From Candidatus Gastranaerophilales bacterium (lineage in GTDB: Bacteria > Cyanobacteriota > Vampirovibrionia > Gastranaerophilales > Gastranaerophilaceae), in assembly GCA_947625495.1 (NCBI GenBank), contig CANQOQ010000003.1:1-64000 (forward strand): 64,000 nucleotides of DNA, given 5' to 3'. This document shows, one piece after another, positions 9,203-17,464 of this stretch. A program made the translations under genes and the position numbers. Every line of letters starts with the position of its first letter. Within the stretch, counting starts at the first letter, position 1. The notes beneath the pieces are model-generated. The model saw only the letters and a program-made list of their open reading frames with translations, searched no databases and was not told where the DNA came from.

Positions 9203-9916
9203 CTATTTTACCTTTATTGTATATTTTTTAGCTTTTTCATTTCCGATATGAGAGAATATAACATTTCCCTTTGAAGGCAATTGTATTAATCCTTTAATAT
9301 ATTTATTAATATTTGCAGATTCGGGAGCTACATTATATTTATGAAAATTCGCATCCGTATCATTAAAAAGTAATATTTCTTTTTCTGTTTTATTACCGAT
9401 TACAGTATATTTTCCTCTCTTAAATTCAGAAATTTTAACTATTTCAGCATCTTTAAATATTTGTTTCACATCTTCAATAGAAAGTTTGTTTTGACTGAAC
9501 TCACCATCATTATAAACTATTTCATAATAATTTAAATTTTCGTTATCAACCCCGATTAAACGGTTTTCATAAATAAATTCATAATTTGAATTTAAAGCAA
9601 GTTCATTAATACCTGTATTGGACTTTTTAGAACAATTACATTTCTTTTTAGATAAAGAACATCCGCATTTACACTTAGTTGTTTTATTTTTGCAATTACA
9701 TTTATACGAATATAAAGAATAACTTCCGCTGCCTTCCGATGTTTTTTTTGTTAAAACAATTCTGTCAGGAGCCATACCGCCTGTTGCAAATGTCTTTGCA
9801 GAAGGAGAATAAATTACCTGATACCCGTCAAGTACATCTTCAACCTCGATTGCAAACACCGGATGCATTCCTAGCATTACAGCCGTTGCAATTATTCCCA
9901 ATAAAAATTTTTTCAT
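9203..9916 (-). CDS. Secreted protein with symmetric cysteine cluster
   Basis: 237 residues from the ATG at 9916, chosen over an upstream start at 9931 because AAAGGA lies correctly before it and it begins a signal peptide (MKKFLLGIIATAVML, cleaved near VFA). Residues 73-95 hold seven cysteines in a mirror-symmetric arrangement: C-x-C, six residues, C-x-C-x-C, six residues, C-x-C, with lysines between. This looks metallothionein-like, suggesting metal binding outside the cytoplasm. The C-terminal 130 residues have a beta-rich, repeat-like character (EIVYNDGEF, GKYTVIGN, KGNVIFSHIG). I do not recognise the family. Four bases separate it from the carbonic anhydrase gene downstream. Confidence 0.85.
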   Translation of the reverse strand: MKKFLLGIIATAVMLGMHPVFAIEVEDVLDGYQVIYSPSAKTFATGGMAPDRIVLTKKTSEGSGSYSLYSYKCNCKNKTTKCKCGCSLSKKKCNCSKKSNTGINELALNSNYEFIYENRLIGVDNENLNYYEIVYNDGEFSQNKLSIEDVKQIFKDAEIVKISEFKRGKYTVIGNKTEKEILLFNDTDANFHKYNVAPESANINKYIKGLIQLPSKGNVIFSHIGNEKAKKYTIKVK

Positions 9917-10014
9917 ATAATTTCCTTTCATATTTTAATTTCTTTCGTATTGTAAATTATTTTTTCTATTTTAACAAGAGTTATATAATGAAATGAATTT
10001 TAAAGGGATATTAA

Positions 10015-10671
10015 ATGACTCAATGTGAATTTATAAACTTAAGAAATGAAAAGATTGCGAAAAAAACAATAGAAGCTCTTTATAAAAGACATTTTGAAGC
10101 ATATTATGCAAGAACTAAAGAAGAAGTAAAAGATAAAGCTGTTGAACTGATTGGCAAATCGGACTTAGTTTCTTGGGGCGGTTCAATGTCTTTGGTCCAA
10201 ATCGGATTAATTGACTATCTGTTAAAAAATAATTATAAAGTTATTAACAGAGATATAGCCGCTAATCAGGAAGAAAGATTAAACTTATTAAGACAGTCTC
10301 TCTTGTGTGATACTTATTTAATGGGAACAAATGCAATAACAACAGACGGGCAGCTCGTAAACATAGATTCTATAGGAAATAGAACCGCAGCTTTAATGTT
10401 CGGACCAAAAAGAGTTATTATTATTGCATCTGTAAAAAAAATCATGCCCGATATAGACAGTGCAATAAAAAGAGTAAGGAACATTGCAGCTACTACCAAT
10501 ATACAGAGAATAGCTTCTTCAAGAGAAATAAAGACTCCCTGTCTTGAAACAGGAAAATGTCATGATTGTCTTTCGACTGATTCTATATGCTCTCACATCG
10601 TCATTACAAGGTTATGTAATCCCCAAAATCGTATAAAAATTATTATTACTGATGAAGACATAGGATTTTAG
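10015..10671 (+). CDS. LUD-domain protein (DUF162, LutC/YkgG-like)
   Basis: 218 residues. The LUD (lactate utilisation) fold is indicated by the order of motifs: KRHFEAYYARTKEEV near the start, VSWGGSMSL (nucleotide- or ligand-binding loop), NAITTDGQLVNIDSIGNR in the middle and a C-terminal CHDC...ICSH segment. Related proteins accompany LutA/LutB in lactate oxidation, but single-copy versions like this also occur alone and their reaction is not established. No lutA or lutB neighbours are visible. AAGGGATATTAA precedes the ATG. Its 3' end overlaps the convergent acetyltransferase gene by four bases. Confidence 0.88.
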   Translation: MTQCEFINLRNEKIAKKTIEALYKRHFEAYYARTKEEVKDKAVELIGKSDLVSWGGSMSLVQIGLIDYLLKNNYKVINRDIAANQEERLNLLRQSLLCDTYLMGTNAITTDGQLVNIDSIGNRTAALMFGPKRVIIIASVKKIMPDIDSAIKRVRNIAATTNIQRIASSREIKTPCLETGKCHDCLSTDSICSHIVITRLCNPQNRIKIIITDEDIGF

Positions 10672-11408
10672 TTAACAACAGCCATCCCCGGTGATTTTAT
10701 TATAGGGTGCATAATTAATTCTTTAGTCCATTTGTTTTTTGCTTCATTAGTAAGCATCAAAAGAACAGAGTCAGGAAGTTTTGAATATTCTTGTTTTTCA
10801 AGACAGTTTTTTATCAGTTTATCTGTAGTATCGTCCGGCGATTCAAATCCGGTTTTATAATAAAAAGGTATAGGATTTTCATTACTCCTGTATTTGGAAT
10901 ATCCTTTTGCATATCCTGTTTCCGTTACGAGCCATAAATTTCCAAAACCGCCATTATTCCAGCTCTCTTGTATTGCGGTTTTTATAAGGGCTGTACCTAT
11001 TCCTTTATATTTATCCCCTTGTATAGACCTTATGTGATGTATCTGAGGAATTATATTGCTTGGTTTATCCAATGCATAATCACTATTTGGCAGAACACTA
11101 TCACATTCCATATCCAAATATCCTGCTTCTTTATTTTTTACAAACAGTTTTAATGATATAAAATCTCCGATTCGTTCCTTTTTGACTACAGCTGTCACAT
11201 TATCATCAGTATCACGTTCCTTCAATTGAACAGTTCCGATTTTTTTATATCCGTTAAAAGATGGTATAAAATTCGCTTTGACATGTTCATAATTATATTC
11301 TTTCTGCCCAAAACTATTGCCTAAAGGTTTATCAGCACTTTTTTGGGTATATGATTTGTTATACAGCCTTTTATTATCAGCGAAATAGGATATTTGTGCA
11401 ATCTTCAT
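10668..11408 (-). CDS. GNAT-like acetyltransferase with polar N-terminal leader
   Basis: 246 residues. The C-terminal half has the acetyl-CoA-binding signature of GNAT enzymes (DKYKGIGTALIKTAIQ), followed by a beta strand and a helix ending at an IPFYYKTGFE segment typical of the family. The first about 55 residues are polar, without a signal peptide, and end in IPSFNGYKKIG, one of several Phe-x-Gly leaders in this window. The substrate is unknown. The gene lies directly downstream of the flagellar hook cluster but is separated from it by a terminator at 11459-11491. Confidence 0.82.
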   Translation of the reverse strand: MKIAQISYFADNKRLYNKSYTQKSADKPLGNSFGQKEYNYEHVKANFIPSFNGYKKIGTVQLKERDTDDNVTAVVKKERIGDFISLKLFVKNKEAGYLDMECDSVLPNSDYALDKPSNIIPQIHHIRSIQGDKYKGIGTALIKTAIQESWNNGGFGNLWLVTETGYAKGYSKYRSNENPIPFYYKTGFESPDDTTDKLIKNCLEKQEYSKLPDSVLLMLTNEAKNKWTKELIMHPIIKSPGMAVVN

Positions 11409-11458
11409 ATTATTCCTTTTGTTTGTAATAAAATTTGAGAAATAAAAAATTTGCCAAA

Positions 11459-11491
11459 ATAAAAAAAAGGCTTTACTAAACGTAAAGCCTT
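11459..11491 (-). terminator. Intrinsic terminator of the fliJ-hook operon
   Basis: Read on the minus strand, a 10-base-pair stem (AAGGCTTTAC pairing with GTAAAGCCTT, loop of five) is followed by a run of eight T residues. It lies about 25 bases after the stop of the hook/rod gene and isolates the downstream acetyltransferase gene. Confidence 0.85.
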
Positions 11492-11516
11492 ATAACATTG
11501 TTACTAATTTGAAAAA

Positions 11517-12353
11517 CTAATTACTCATTAATTCTATTGCGTTTTCCAACAATTGTTTATGAGATTTAATTAATTGGTTCGCTAATTCTAATTGCATTTG
11601 AGCTTGTTGATAATATGCGGTATTAGCATCAAAATCTACATTAGAGAGTTCGATTAATCCGCTTCTTACTTCTCCTCTGCCAACAACGGGCCTTCCTGAG
11701 TCAGCGGTTTCTATAAATTGTCCTTCATTAACTTCAAATAACTCCTGCGGATTATGAAAATTAATAATAGCAACCTTATATAAAGGAGTTACAACTCTTC
11801 CTCCATCCGCTTTACCATACAAGATTCCGTCATCTTTAAATTCAAATTCTTCATACTTTCCAAGATATTTACCGTTAGAAGGATCTCTCCATAATTTAAT
11901 ATTTGTAGTCGGAACAGAAGCAGCACCACCGTCAAATGCAGTATCTACAAAAGAATCTGCATCAACTGGTTTTGCTCCGTTCATTATTTCACCTTTATCA
12001 TTTAGTATATATCCTTGAACAGCTTGTCCGTCTTTACTTCTATATACACCTTCTCCGTCAAACTTAAATTCTCCGAGCCTTGTATAAACTATTCTGCCCT
12101 TGTCATTTCTTAATACAAAATAACCTGAGCCTTCTAAGAATATATTCTCATCGGAAGTTCCAGGAGAAGATTTTCCCTGATCGAGGTTCCTCAAAGATGT
12201 ATCTGCTATAGATCCGTCTAAGAATGTTTTAAATGTAAACTTTTTCTCTCTGTATCCCGGAGTATATGCGTTTACAAGATTCTGTGATATATCATTTACC
12301 CATTCGCTTGTAATCTTTTGTGTATTTAAAGCATTAATAAATGCATCACGCAT
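11517..12353 (-). CDS. Flagellar hook/rod-family protein (FlgE/FlgF/FlgG family)
   Basis: 278 residues. An axial protein of the flagellar hook or rod: the N-terminus has the helix and NLVNAYTPGYREK motif (compare the NLANxxTxGYK signature) and LEGSGYFVLRNDKG mid-domain, while the C-terminus (GLIELSNVDFDANTAYYQQAQ) matches the conserved terminal helix region. The length and its place directly after the FliK-like gene suggest a hook-like protein, although it is shorter than usual FlgE. Its start overlaps the preceding stop (TAATG). Not distinguishable from FlgG by eye. Confidence 0.88.
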   Translation of the reverse strand: MRDAFINALNTQKITSEWVNDISQNLVNAYTPGYREKKFTFKTFLDGSIADTSLRNLDQGKSSPGTSDENIFLEGSGYFVLRNDKGRIVYTRLGEFKFDGEGVYRSKDGQAVQGYILNDKGEIMNGAKPVDADSFVDTAFDGGAASVPTTNIKLWRDPSNGKYLGKYEEFEFKDDGILYGKADGGRVVTPLYKVAIINFHNPQELFEVNEGQFIETADSGRPVVGRGEVRSGLIELSNVDFDANTAYYQQAQMQLELANQLIKSHKQLLENAIELMSN

Positions 12354-12967
12354 TATTTTTCCCCTCTTTCTTTTTTATTTCTGTTTTGTCTGTTATTTTG
12401 TCTGTAAAATAAATCGTTATACGGCAAATTTTGTTCATCAAATCTTTGTTTTAATGAAGCAATATTATTTCTTAAATAATTTTCTACTTCAATATTTCCG
12501 GGAATAAATTCTGCCGTTACTTTTCCGTGTTTATCTATTTTTAAAATAACCGAAACATCGTTATCAAATGAAATTCTGACAGGTTTTTGCGTATTTTGTG
12601 CTTTTTCTATTAAATTTGTCAGTTGATTCGTAACTTCGACTGATTTTTTTGATACAACATTTTGAGCTGTATCGATTTGAGAAATAGATTGAAAATTTCC
12701 TTCATTATTAACTTCAACAGTAAACTGCCCTTCATGTGTTAAATTTATAAAAAACATTGCATCTTCAATACTCATGGCAATAGAGTCATAATCAAAATCA
12801 ATATCCGGCAGATTTTGCATATCTATATTATTTATTGCACCTGAAAGAATATCTGAAAAAGGCATATTAACATCAGCCATAATGTTTTCTTCTTCTTTTG
12901 TTATAACAGGAATTTGCATTTCTTTTGTATTTTCAATATTTTGTTTTGATTCTGTTTTAATATTCAT
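12353..12967 (-). CDS. FliK-like hook-length control protein (short)
   Basis: 204 residues. The C-terminal 90 residues (KPVRISFDNDVSVILKI ... FIPGNIEVENYLRNN ... LKQRFDEQNLPYNDLF) have the strand-strand-helix pattern of the FliK C-terminal domain, which switches export specificity when the hook is complete. The N-terminal part is acidic and low in complexity, and much shorter than the ruler region of most FliK proteins. Position between fliJ and a hook-family gene matches the common fliJ-fliK-flgD-flgE order, though no flgD is present. Assignment rests on weak similarity plus context. Confidence 0.6.
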   Translation of the reverse strand: MNIKTESKQNIENTKEMQIPVITKEEENIMADVNMPFSDILSGAINNIDMQNLPDIDFDYDSIAMSIEDAMFFINLTHEGQFTVEVNNEGNFQSISQIDTAQNVVSKKSVEVTNQLTNLIEKAQNTQKPVRISFDNDVSVILKIDKHGKVTAEFIPGNIEVENYLRNNIASLKQRFDEQNLPYNDLFYRQNNRQNRNKKERGEK

Positions 12968-12978
12968 AATTACCCTTT

Positions 12979-13437
12979 TTATAAATCTTCGTTTTCTTCT
13001 TTTTTTTCTTTTGTTTTTTGAAAATATTTTTGTACCGCTACTTCCGATAACTGTTTATTTTCAAGTATTTTTTCCTCTTCCTTATATGCTTCAATTGCCT
13101 TTTCTTTATGTTTTTCGAGAACTTTTACTTCTTTTTCTCTTTCAACAAGTTTATCCTGTTCGATTTTTAAAACTTTTATAGCTTCTTGTAATTGTTTTTC
13201 CAGTTCTTCTCCTTTTTCGTAAAGGTGTTTCAGATATTTATCATAAGAGTCCATTTGTCTAAAATCCGTAGTTGTATGCATAATATGAATTACACCCGAT
13301 ATTTCCTCGTTATTTTTGTCAATTAAAAGTTGGATTCTGTCTACCTCTTGCTTTGCTTTTAATACCTCTTGAAGTTGTTCTTCTTTCTTTTTTATTCTGA
13401 AATCCAAAACTTTTTGGAGTCTGTATCTGAATGGCAT
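12979..13437 (-). CDS. fliJ: Flagellar export chaperone FliJ
   Basis: 152 residues, almost entirely a charged coiled coil beginning MPFRYRLQKVLDFRIKKKEE, the characteristic FliJ opening (F-x-Y/F-x-LQ-x-VL-x-hR). FliJ binds the FliI ATPase ring and FlhA at the export gate. It is the first gene of a three-gene minus-strand flagellar cluster; fliI and flhA are 30 kb away in the second cluster. Eleven bases separate it from the FliK-like gene. Confidence 0.88.
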   Translation of the reverse strand: MPFRYRLQKVLDFRIKKKEEQLQEVLKAKQEVDRIQLLIDKNNEEISGVIHIMHTTTDFRQMDSYDKYLKHLYEKGEELEKQLQEAIKVLKIEQDKLVEREKEVKVLEKHKEKAIEAYKEEEKILENKQLSEVAVQKYFQKTKEKKEENEDL

Positions 13438-13567
13438 ACATTTACCGATTGTTTATACTTATACAGATTAATTATGTTATTTTTTTGAGGTATTAAGTAC
13501 CTCTATTTGTATGAATTTAATACTTGTTTAATTATTATTTTCAAAAAGTCAAAATTACGTTACGAAC

Positions 13568-13595
13568 TGGACTAAATTCAATATTGATATATAAT
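13568..13595 (+). promoter_or_regulatory. Putative promoter of the pxpA-yvcK-panBC run
   Basis: TGGACT (568-573 of this kilobase) and a perfect TATAAT at 13590-13595 are separated by 16 bases. Transcription would begin near 13602, leaving roughly 40 bases to the pxpA start. A short hairpin (GAGGTA/TACCTC) at 13487-13503 upstream lacks a T tract and is unexplained. Confidence 0.5.
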
Positions 13596-13644
13596 AAAGG
13601 AGTGATATTATAACAAATTTTAAATGTTTATCGAAGGGGAGTAT

Positions 13645-14415
13645 ATGCCGTTAAAACATATAGATTTTAATATAGATACAGCACAGGGATACGGTATTTA
13701 TAAAAATGAAAAAGAATATGAACTTTTGGATTATGTAAGTTCCGTAAACATTTCGTGCGGATTTCATGCCGGAGATCCGGTTTTAATCAGGGATTTTTTA
13801 TTGAAATGTAAAGAAAAAAACATAACAATCGGAGCACATATAGGATTCAATGATATAGCAGGACTTGGTTATCGTCCTATGGAATTGTCTGAAGATGAAA
13901 TTGAAGCAATGGTTATATACCAAATAGGTGCTTTAGCATCTTTTGCAAAAGCATATAGTCTTACAATAGACCACGTAAGACCGCATGGGGCTATGTATAA
14001 GCAGGCTTCAGAAAATTATGAATTCTCTTTAGCAATAGCAAAAGCTATACAAAAATTTGATAAATGGCTTGTTTATACGGGATTAGATAATGAAACACTT
14101 GATAGAGTTGCCTCAGATACAGGTATCATAGTAAATAAAGAATTATTCATAGATAAAGTATATACTCAAGAATTTAAACCCGATTGGGATTCAAAAAAAT
14201 ATATCAGTGATGATGACGCTTTAAACAGAATAAGAACCGTTTTATTCTCATCACAAATAAAGCTGGGTAATGGTTTATTTATGCCATCAAAAGCAGATAC
14301 AATACATTTTGATACAAAAAATCCCAATGCATTGGAACTGTTAAAAAAAGCGAATGAAATAATAACTCCTACGCCATACAATTATAATAAAGCTGAATTA
14401 TCAGGCTGGGTATAG
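13645..14415 (+). CDS. pxpA: 5-oxoprolinase subunit A (LamB/YcsF family)
   Basis: 256 residues. Part of the ATP-dependent hydrolysis of 5-oxoproline to glutamate, normally with PxpB and PxpC. Family motifs: FNIDTAQGYG near the start, NISCGFHAGDP, IGAHIGFNDIAGLGYR, and DHVRPHGAMYKQAS. ATG 13645 is preferred over 13624 because GAAGGGGAG lies immediately before it. No pxpB or pxpC follow; instead yvcK begins ten bases later. The function is therefore by family only. Confidence 0.88.
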   Translation: MPLKHIDFNIDTAQGYGIYKNEKEYELLDYVSSVNISCGFHAGDPVLIRDFLLKCKEKNITIGAHIGFNDIAGLGYRPMELSEDEIEAMVIYQIGALASFAKAYSLTIDHVRPHGAMYKQASENYEFSLAIAKAIQKFDKWLVYTGLDNETLDRVASDTGIIVNKELFIDKVYTQEFKPDWDSKKYISDDDALNRIRTVLFSSQIKLGNGLFMPSKADTIHFDTKNPNALELLKKANEIITPTPYNYNKAELSGWV

Positions 14416-14424
14416 GAGGAAGAA

Positions 14425-15753
14425 TTGAAAATAAATAAATTTTCTTTAAAAATACCGAAAGATGCAGGATGGCTGCTGCCGGGGCTTGAAGTAAAACGCT
14501 GGTTTATACTTATTATAACAGGTGCAATTCTTGCCGCTATAGGTTTATGCATAATATCAGGACTAAGACCCGTATACAGACTGATTGATATTATAATGAG
14601 CATAACTCAAATGATGCCTCCGGGATTAACAGGCTGGCTGTTAATAATCATAGGTGCCGCTTGTTTTTGTATAGGCTGGCTGAAAACTAATTATTCAATT
14701 CTGGATGCAAATAACGACAGAACAAGACATGCTTTGCTTGAAGACTTATATCGCAGAAGAAGACTTAACAGAGGTCCAAAAATTGTTGCAATAGGCGGCG
14801 GCACAGGACTTTCTACAATGTTAAAAGGTATAAAAAAATTAACCAATAATATAACAGCAGTTGTAACAGTAGGAGATGACGGGGGAAGCTCGGGTAAGTT
14901 AAGAGAAGAACTTGGGGTTCTGCCTCCGGGTGATATAAGAAGCTGTATAGCAGCTCTGGCAGATGATGAAGATTTAGTTGCTAAATTGTTTCAATTCAGA
15001 TTTAAAGACTGTGCAGGGTTATCCGGACACAGCTTCGGCAACCTGTTCTTAACGGCTATGTGCGCTATTACGGGAGATATGGTTAGAGCGGTTAAAGAAT
15101 CATCAAAAGTATTATCGATAAGGGGAAGAGTTCTGCCCTCCACGCTTGATGATATGAGATTAGCAGCAGAAATGGAAGACGGCTCCATTATTAAAGGAGA
15201 ATCCAACATACCCGAATCAGGTAAAAAAATTAAACGTTTATTTACGGAGCCAGCTAACTGTAAACCATTAGAAGACGCTATTTGGGCTATACATGATGCA
15301 GATTTAATTATTTTAGGGCCGGGGAGCTTATATACAAGCGTTATCCCCAATTTATTAATAAAAGATATCGCTAAAGCTGTTCATGAATCAAAAGCTAAAA
15401 AGATATATGTATGCAATATAATGACTCAGCCAGGAGAAACTGACGGTTTCACGGTATCTGACCATATAAAAACTCTTATAAGCCATGCCCAATATGATAA
15501 TATTATTGATGCAGTACTTGTTAACACTGATTTACCGGAGAATTTAACTGCTCCATATAAAGATGCAGGCTCCGTTCAGGTTGTTGTCGATACTAAAGAA
15601 ATAAATAAAATGGGAATTCAAATCGTGCAAAAAAACCTGATAGAAGATAAGCGGTTTGAAGACGGACATTCTTCGTTTATAAGACACTCACCTCAAAGAC
15701 TTGCAAGAAGTATTTATTATTGGTTTCGAAAACATGAAAAGGATACAATATAA
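14425..15753 (+). CDS. yvcK: YvcK-family protein with N-terminal membrane hairpin
   Basis: 442 residues from a TTG start supported by an excellent AGGAGGAAGAA site. Residues 25-45 and 67-85 are hydrophobic and form two transmembrane segments, followed by an Arg-rich linker. From residue 118 it is a YvcK/CofD-like nucleotide-binding domain: KIVAIGGGTGLSTML, VGDDGGSSGKLREELG, PPGDIRSCIAALAD, GPGSLYTSVIPNLL. In Bacillus, YvcK binds UDP-GlcNAc and affects carbon metabolism and cell-wall synthesis. The added membrane anchor is typical of cyanobacterial-side homologues as I recall them. The stop overlaps the panB start. Confidence 0.92.
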   Translation: MKINKFSLKIPKDAGWLLPGLEVKRWFILIITGAILAAIGLCIISGLRPVYRLIDIIMSITQMMPPGLTGWLLIIIGAACFCIGWLKTNYSILDANNDRTRHALLEDLYRRRRLNRGPKIVAIGGGTGLSTMLKGIKKLTNNITAVVTVGDDGGSSGKLREELGVLPPGDIRSCIAALADDEDLVAKLFQFRFKDCAGLSGHSFGNLFLTAMCAITGDMVRAVKESSKVLSIRGRVLPSTLDDMRLAAEMEDGSIIKGESNIPESGKKIKRLFTEPANCKPLEDAIWAIHDADLIILGPGSLYTSVIPNLLIKDIAKAVHESKAKKIYVCNIMTQPGETDGFTVSDHIKTLISHAQYDNIIDAVLVNTDLPENLTAPYKDAGSVQVVVDTKEINKMGIQIVQKNLIEDKRFEDGHSSFIRHSPQRLARSIYYWFRKHEKDTI

Positions 15754-16619
15754 TGTCTAATACTAATATTAAACCTGTCACCGTAAAAACTTTTCAAAAG
15801 ATGAAAGAAAATAATGAAAAAATATCAATGCTGACCGCCTATGATTTTCCTACTGCAAAATATATTGATGAAGCAGGTGTTGATTCAATTTTAGTAGGTG
15901 ATTCTGTTGGAATGACCGTTCTCGGATACGACAGCACAATAAAAGTAACATTAGATGATATGCTGACTTTTACAAAGGCCGTTACAAGAGCTGTAGAAAG
16001 AGCCCTTGTCATTGCAGATATGCCGTTTATGACTTATCATGTTTCTAAAGAACAAACAACCATAAATGCGGGGAAATTAATTCAGGCGGGAGCCAAAGCA
16101 GTTAAACTCGAAGGAGCTTCCGATTTTATTTTGGACGAAGTCAATCATCTTGTTAATTCAGGAATAAATGTTGTCGGACATTTAGGTTTTACTCCCCAAT
16201 ATATTAATACAATCGGCGGATACTTTATTCAGGGAAAATCCTATGAAAATACAATTAAACTTTTTGAATCAGCAAAAAAACTCCAAGAAAGTGGTGTCTT
16301 TGCTATCGTTTTAGAAATGGTACCCGAAGAGTCTGCAAAATATATTAGTGAAAATTTATCCGTTCCGACTATAGGTATCGGCGCAGGTAAATATTGCAGC
16401 GGGCAGGTTCTGGTTATTGACGATATTTTAGGCAAAAAAACAGATAATTTTCATTTGCCGAAATTTGTTAAACAATATGCTAATATAAAAGAAATTATGC
16501 AAAATGCAATCGGACAATATAATAAAGAAGTAAAAGAAGGCAGTTTCCCTTCTTTAGAATATACTTTTAATTTAACCGAAGAGGAGAGAGAGAAACTTAA
16601 TGACTGCATTGTTAAATAA
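15753..16619 (+). CDS. panB: 3-methyl-2-oxobutanoate hydroxymethyltransferase
   Basis: 288 residues, standard length. First committed step of pantothenate synthesis: transfers a hydroxymethyl group from methylene-tetrahydrofolate to alpha-ketoisovalerate. Motifs: MLTAYDFPTAKYIDEAG, ILVGDSVGMTVLGYDST (Mg-binding Asp), GAKAVKLEGA, GHLGFTPQ and GIGAGKYCSGQVLV. It overlaps yvcK by one base (TAATG) and panC by 20 bases, indicating translational coupling. Confidence 0.97.
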   Translation: MSNTNIKPVTVKTFQKMKENNEKISMLTAYDFPTAKYIDEAGVDSILVGDSVGMTVLGYDSTIKVTLDDMLTFTKAVTRAVERALVIADMPFMTYHVSKEQTTINAGKLIQAGAKAVKLEGASDFILDEVNHLVNSGINVVGHLGFTPQYINTIGGYFIQGKSYENTIKLFESAKKLQESGVFAIVLEMVPEESAKYISENLSVPTIGIGAGKYCSGQVLVIDDILGKKTDNFHLPKFVKQYANIKEIMQNAIGQYNKEVKEGSFPSLEYTFNLTEEEREKLNDCIVK

Positions 16620-17457
16620 TATAGTTGAAGTTAGAGAAAACATACAAAAATGGAAATCGGATAAAAAGACAATAGCCTTAGTTCCAACAATGGGAGCATT
16701 ACATTTAGGACATATTTCTTTAATAAAAAAAGCAAAAGAAATTGCAGATAAAGTCGTGGTAAGTGTATTTGTTAATCCTATTCAATTCGGACCAAATGAA
16801 GACTATGATAAATATCCAAGAACCATAGAACACGATAAATCAGTATGCGAAGAAAACGGAGTTGACATAGTTTTTGCTCCTGCACCTAAAGAAATGTACG
16901 GCGAAAATACCGCATTATCTAATACGGATTTAACGTTTGTATGTCCGCCTTATAACATAGTAGACTGCCTTTGCGGTAAAACAAGACCTTCGCATTTTGA
17001 CGGAGTTGCTACTGTTGTTCTTAAACTTTTTAATATTGTTCAACCGGATTACGCTTGTTTTGGGCAAAAAGATGCTCAGCAATTATTTGTTATAAAAAAA
17101 ATGGTTAAAGATTTAAACCTGAATATTCAAATTATCCCGTGCCCTATTGTAAGAGAACCTGACGGTCTTGCACTAAGCTCCAGAAATACATATTTATCTT
17201 CTGAAGAAAGAAAAAATGCTCTCACAATATCTATGGCACTTAAAGAAATTAAAAAACTTTATTCAAACGGTATTAATGACACAAAAATACTTTTTGATAC
17301 GGCAGTTTCAGTTTTAGATAAAAATCTTGAACTTGATTATATTGAATTTAGAGACTTTTCTACTTTTAAAAAAGCGGAAAAAGCAGAGAAAAATACACTT
17401 GTGGCTATAGCTGCAAAATCGGGAAATACCAGATTAATTGATAATGAAATATTGTAA
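16600..17457 (+). CDS. panC: Pantothenate synthetase
   Basis: 285 residues. ATP-dependent condensation of pantoate with beta-alanine. The nucleotidyltransferase motif PTMGALHLGHISLI (with an HxGH-type pair), VVSVFVNPIQFGPNEDYDKYPR, FGQKDAQQLFVI and REPDGLALSSRN are all canonical. The purine-rich GAGGAGAGAGAG within the end of panB provides the ribosome site. No panD is present in this window; with coaX at 32.3 kb the organism appears able to make and phosphorylate pantothenate. Confidence 0.97.
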   Translation: MTALLNNIVEVRENIQKWKSDKKTIALVPTMGALHLGHISLIKKAKEIADKVVVSVFVNPIQFGPNEDYDKYPRTIEHDKSVCEENGVDIVFAPAPKEMYGENTALSNTDLTFVCPPYNIVDCLCGKTRPSHFDGVATVVLKLFNIVQPDYACFGQKDAQQLFVIKKMVKDLNLNIQIIPCPIVREPDGLALSSRNTYLSSEERKNALTISMALKEIKKLYSNGINDTKILFDTAVSVLDKNLELDYIEFRDFSTFKKAEKAEKNTLVAIAAKSGNTRLIDNEIL

Positions 17458-17464
17458 ATAATAA

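Noticed and set aside
10552-10620. Cys motif at the end of the LUD protein as an unusual metal site
   Set aside because: A C-x-x-C ... IC segment is, as I recall, a common ending in this family, so it is not unusual.
13487-13503. Hairpin GAGGTA/TACCTC as a terminator
   Set aside because: The stem is only six base pairs, and on neither strand is it followed by a T tract in the right position.
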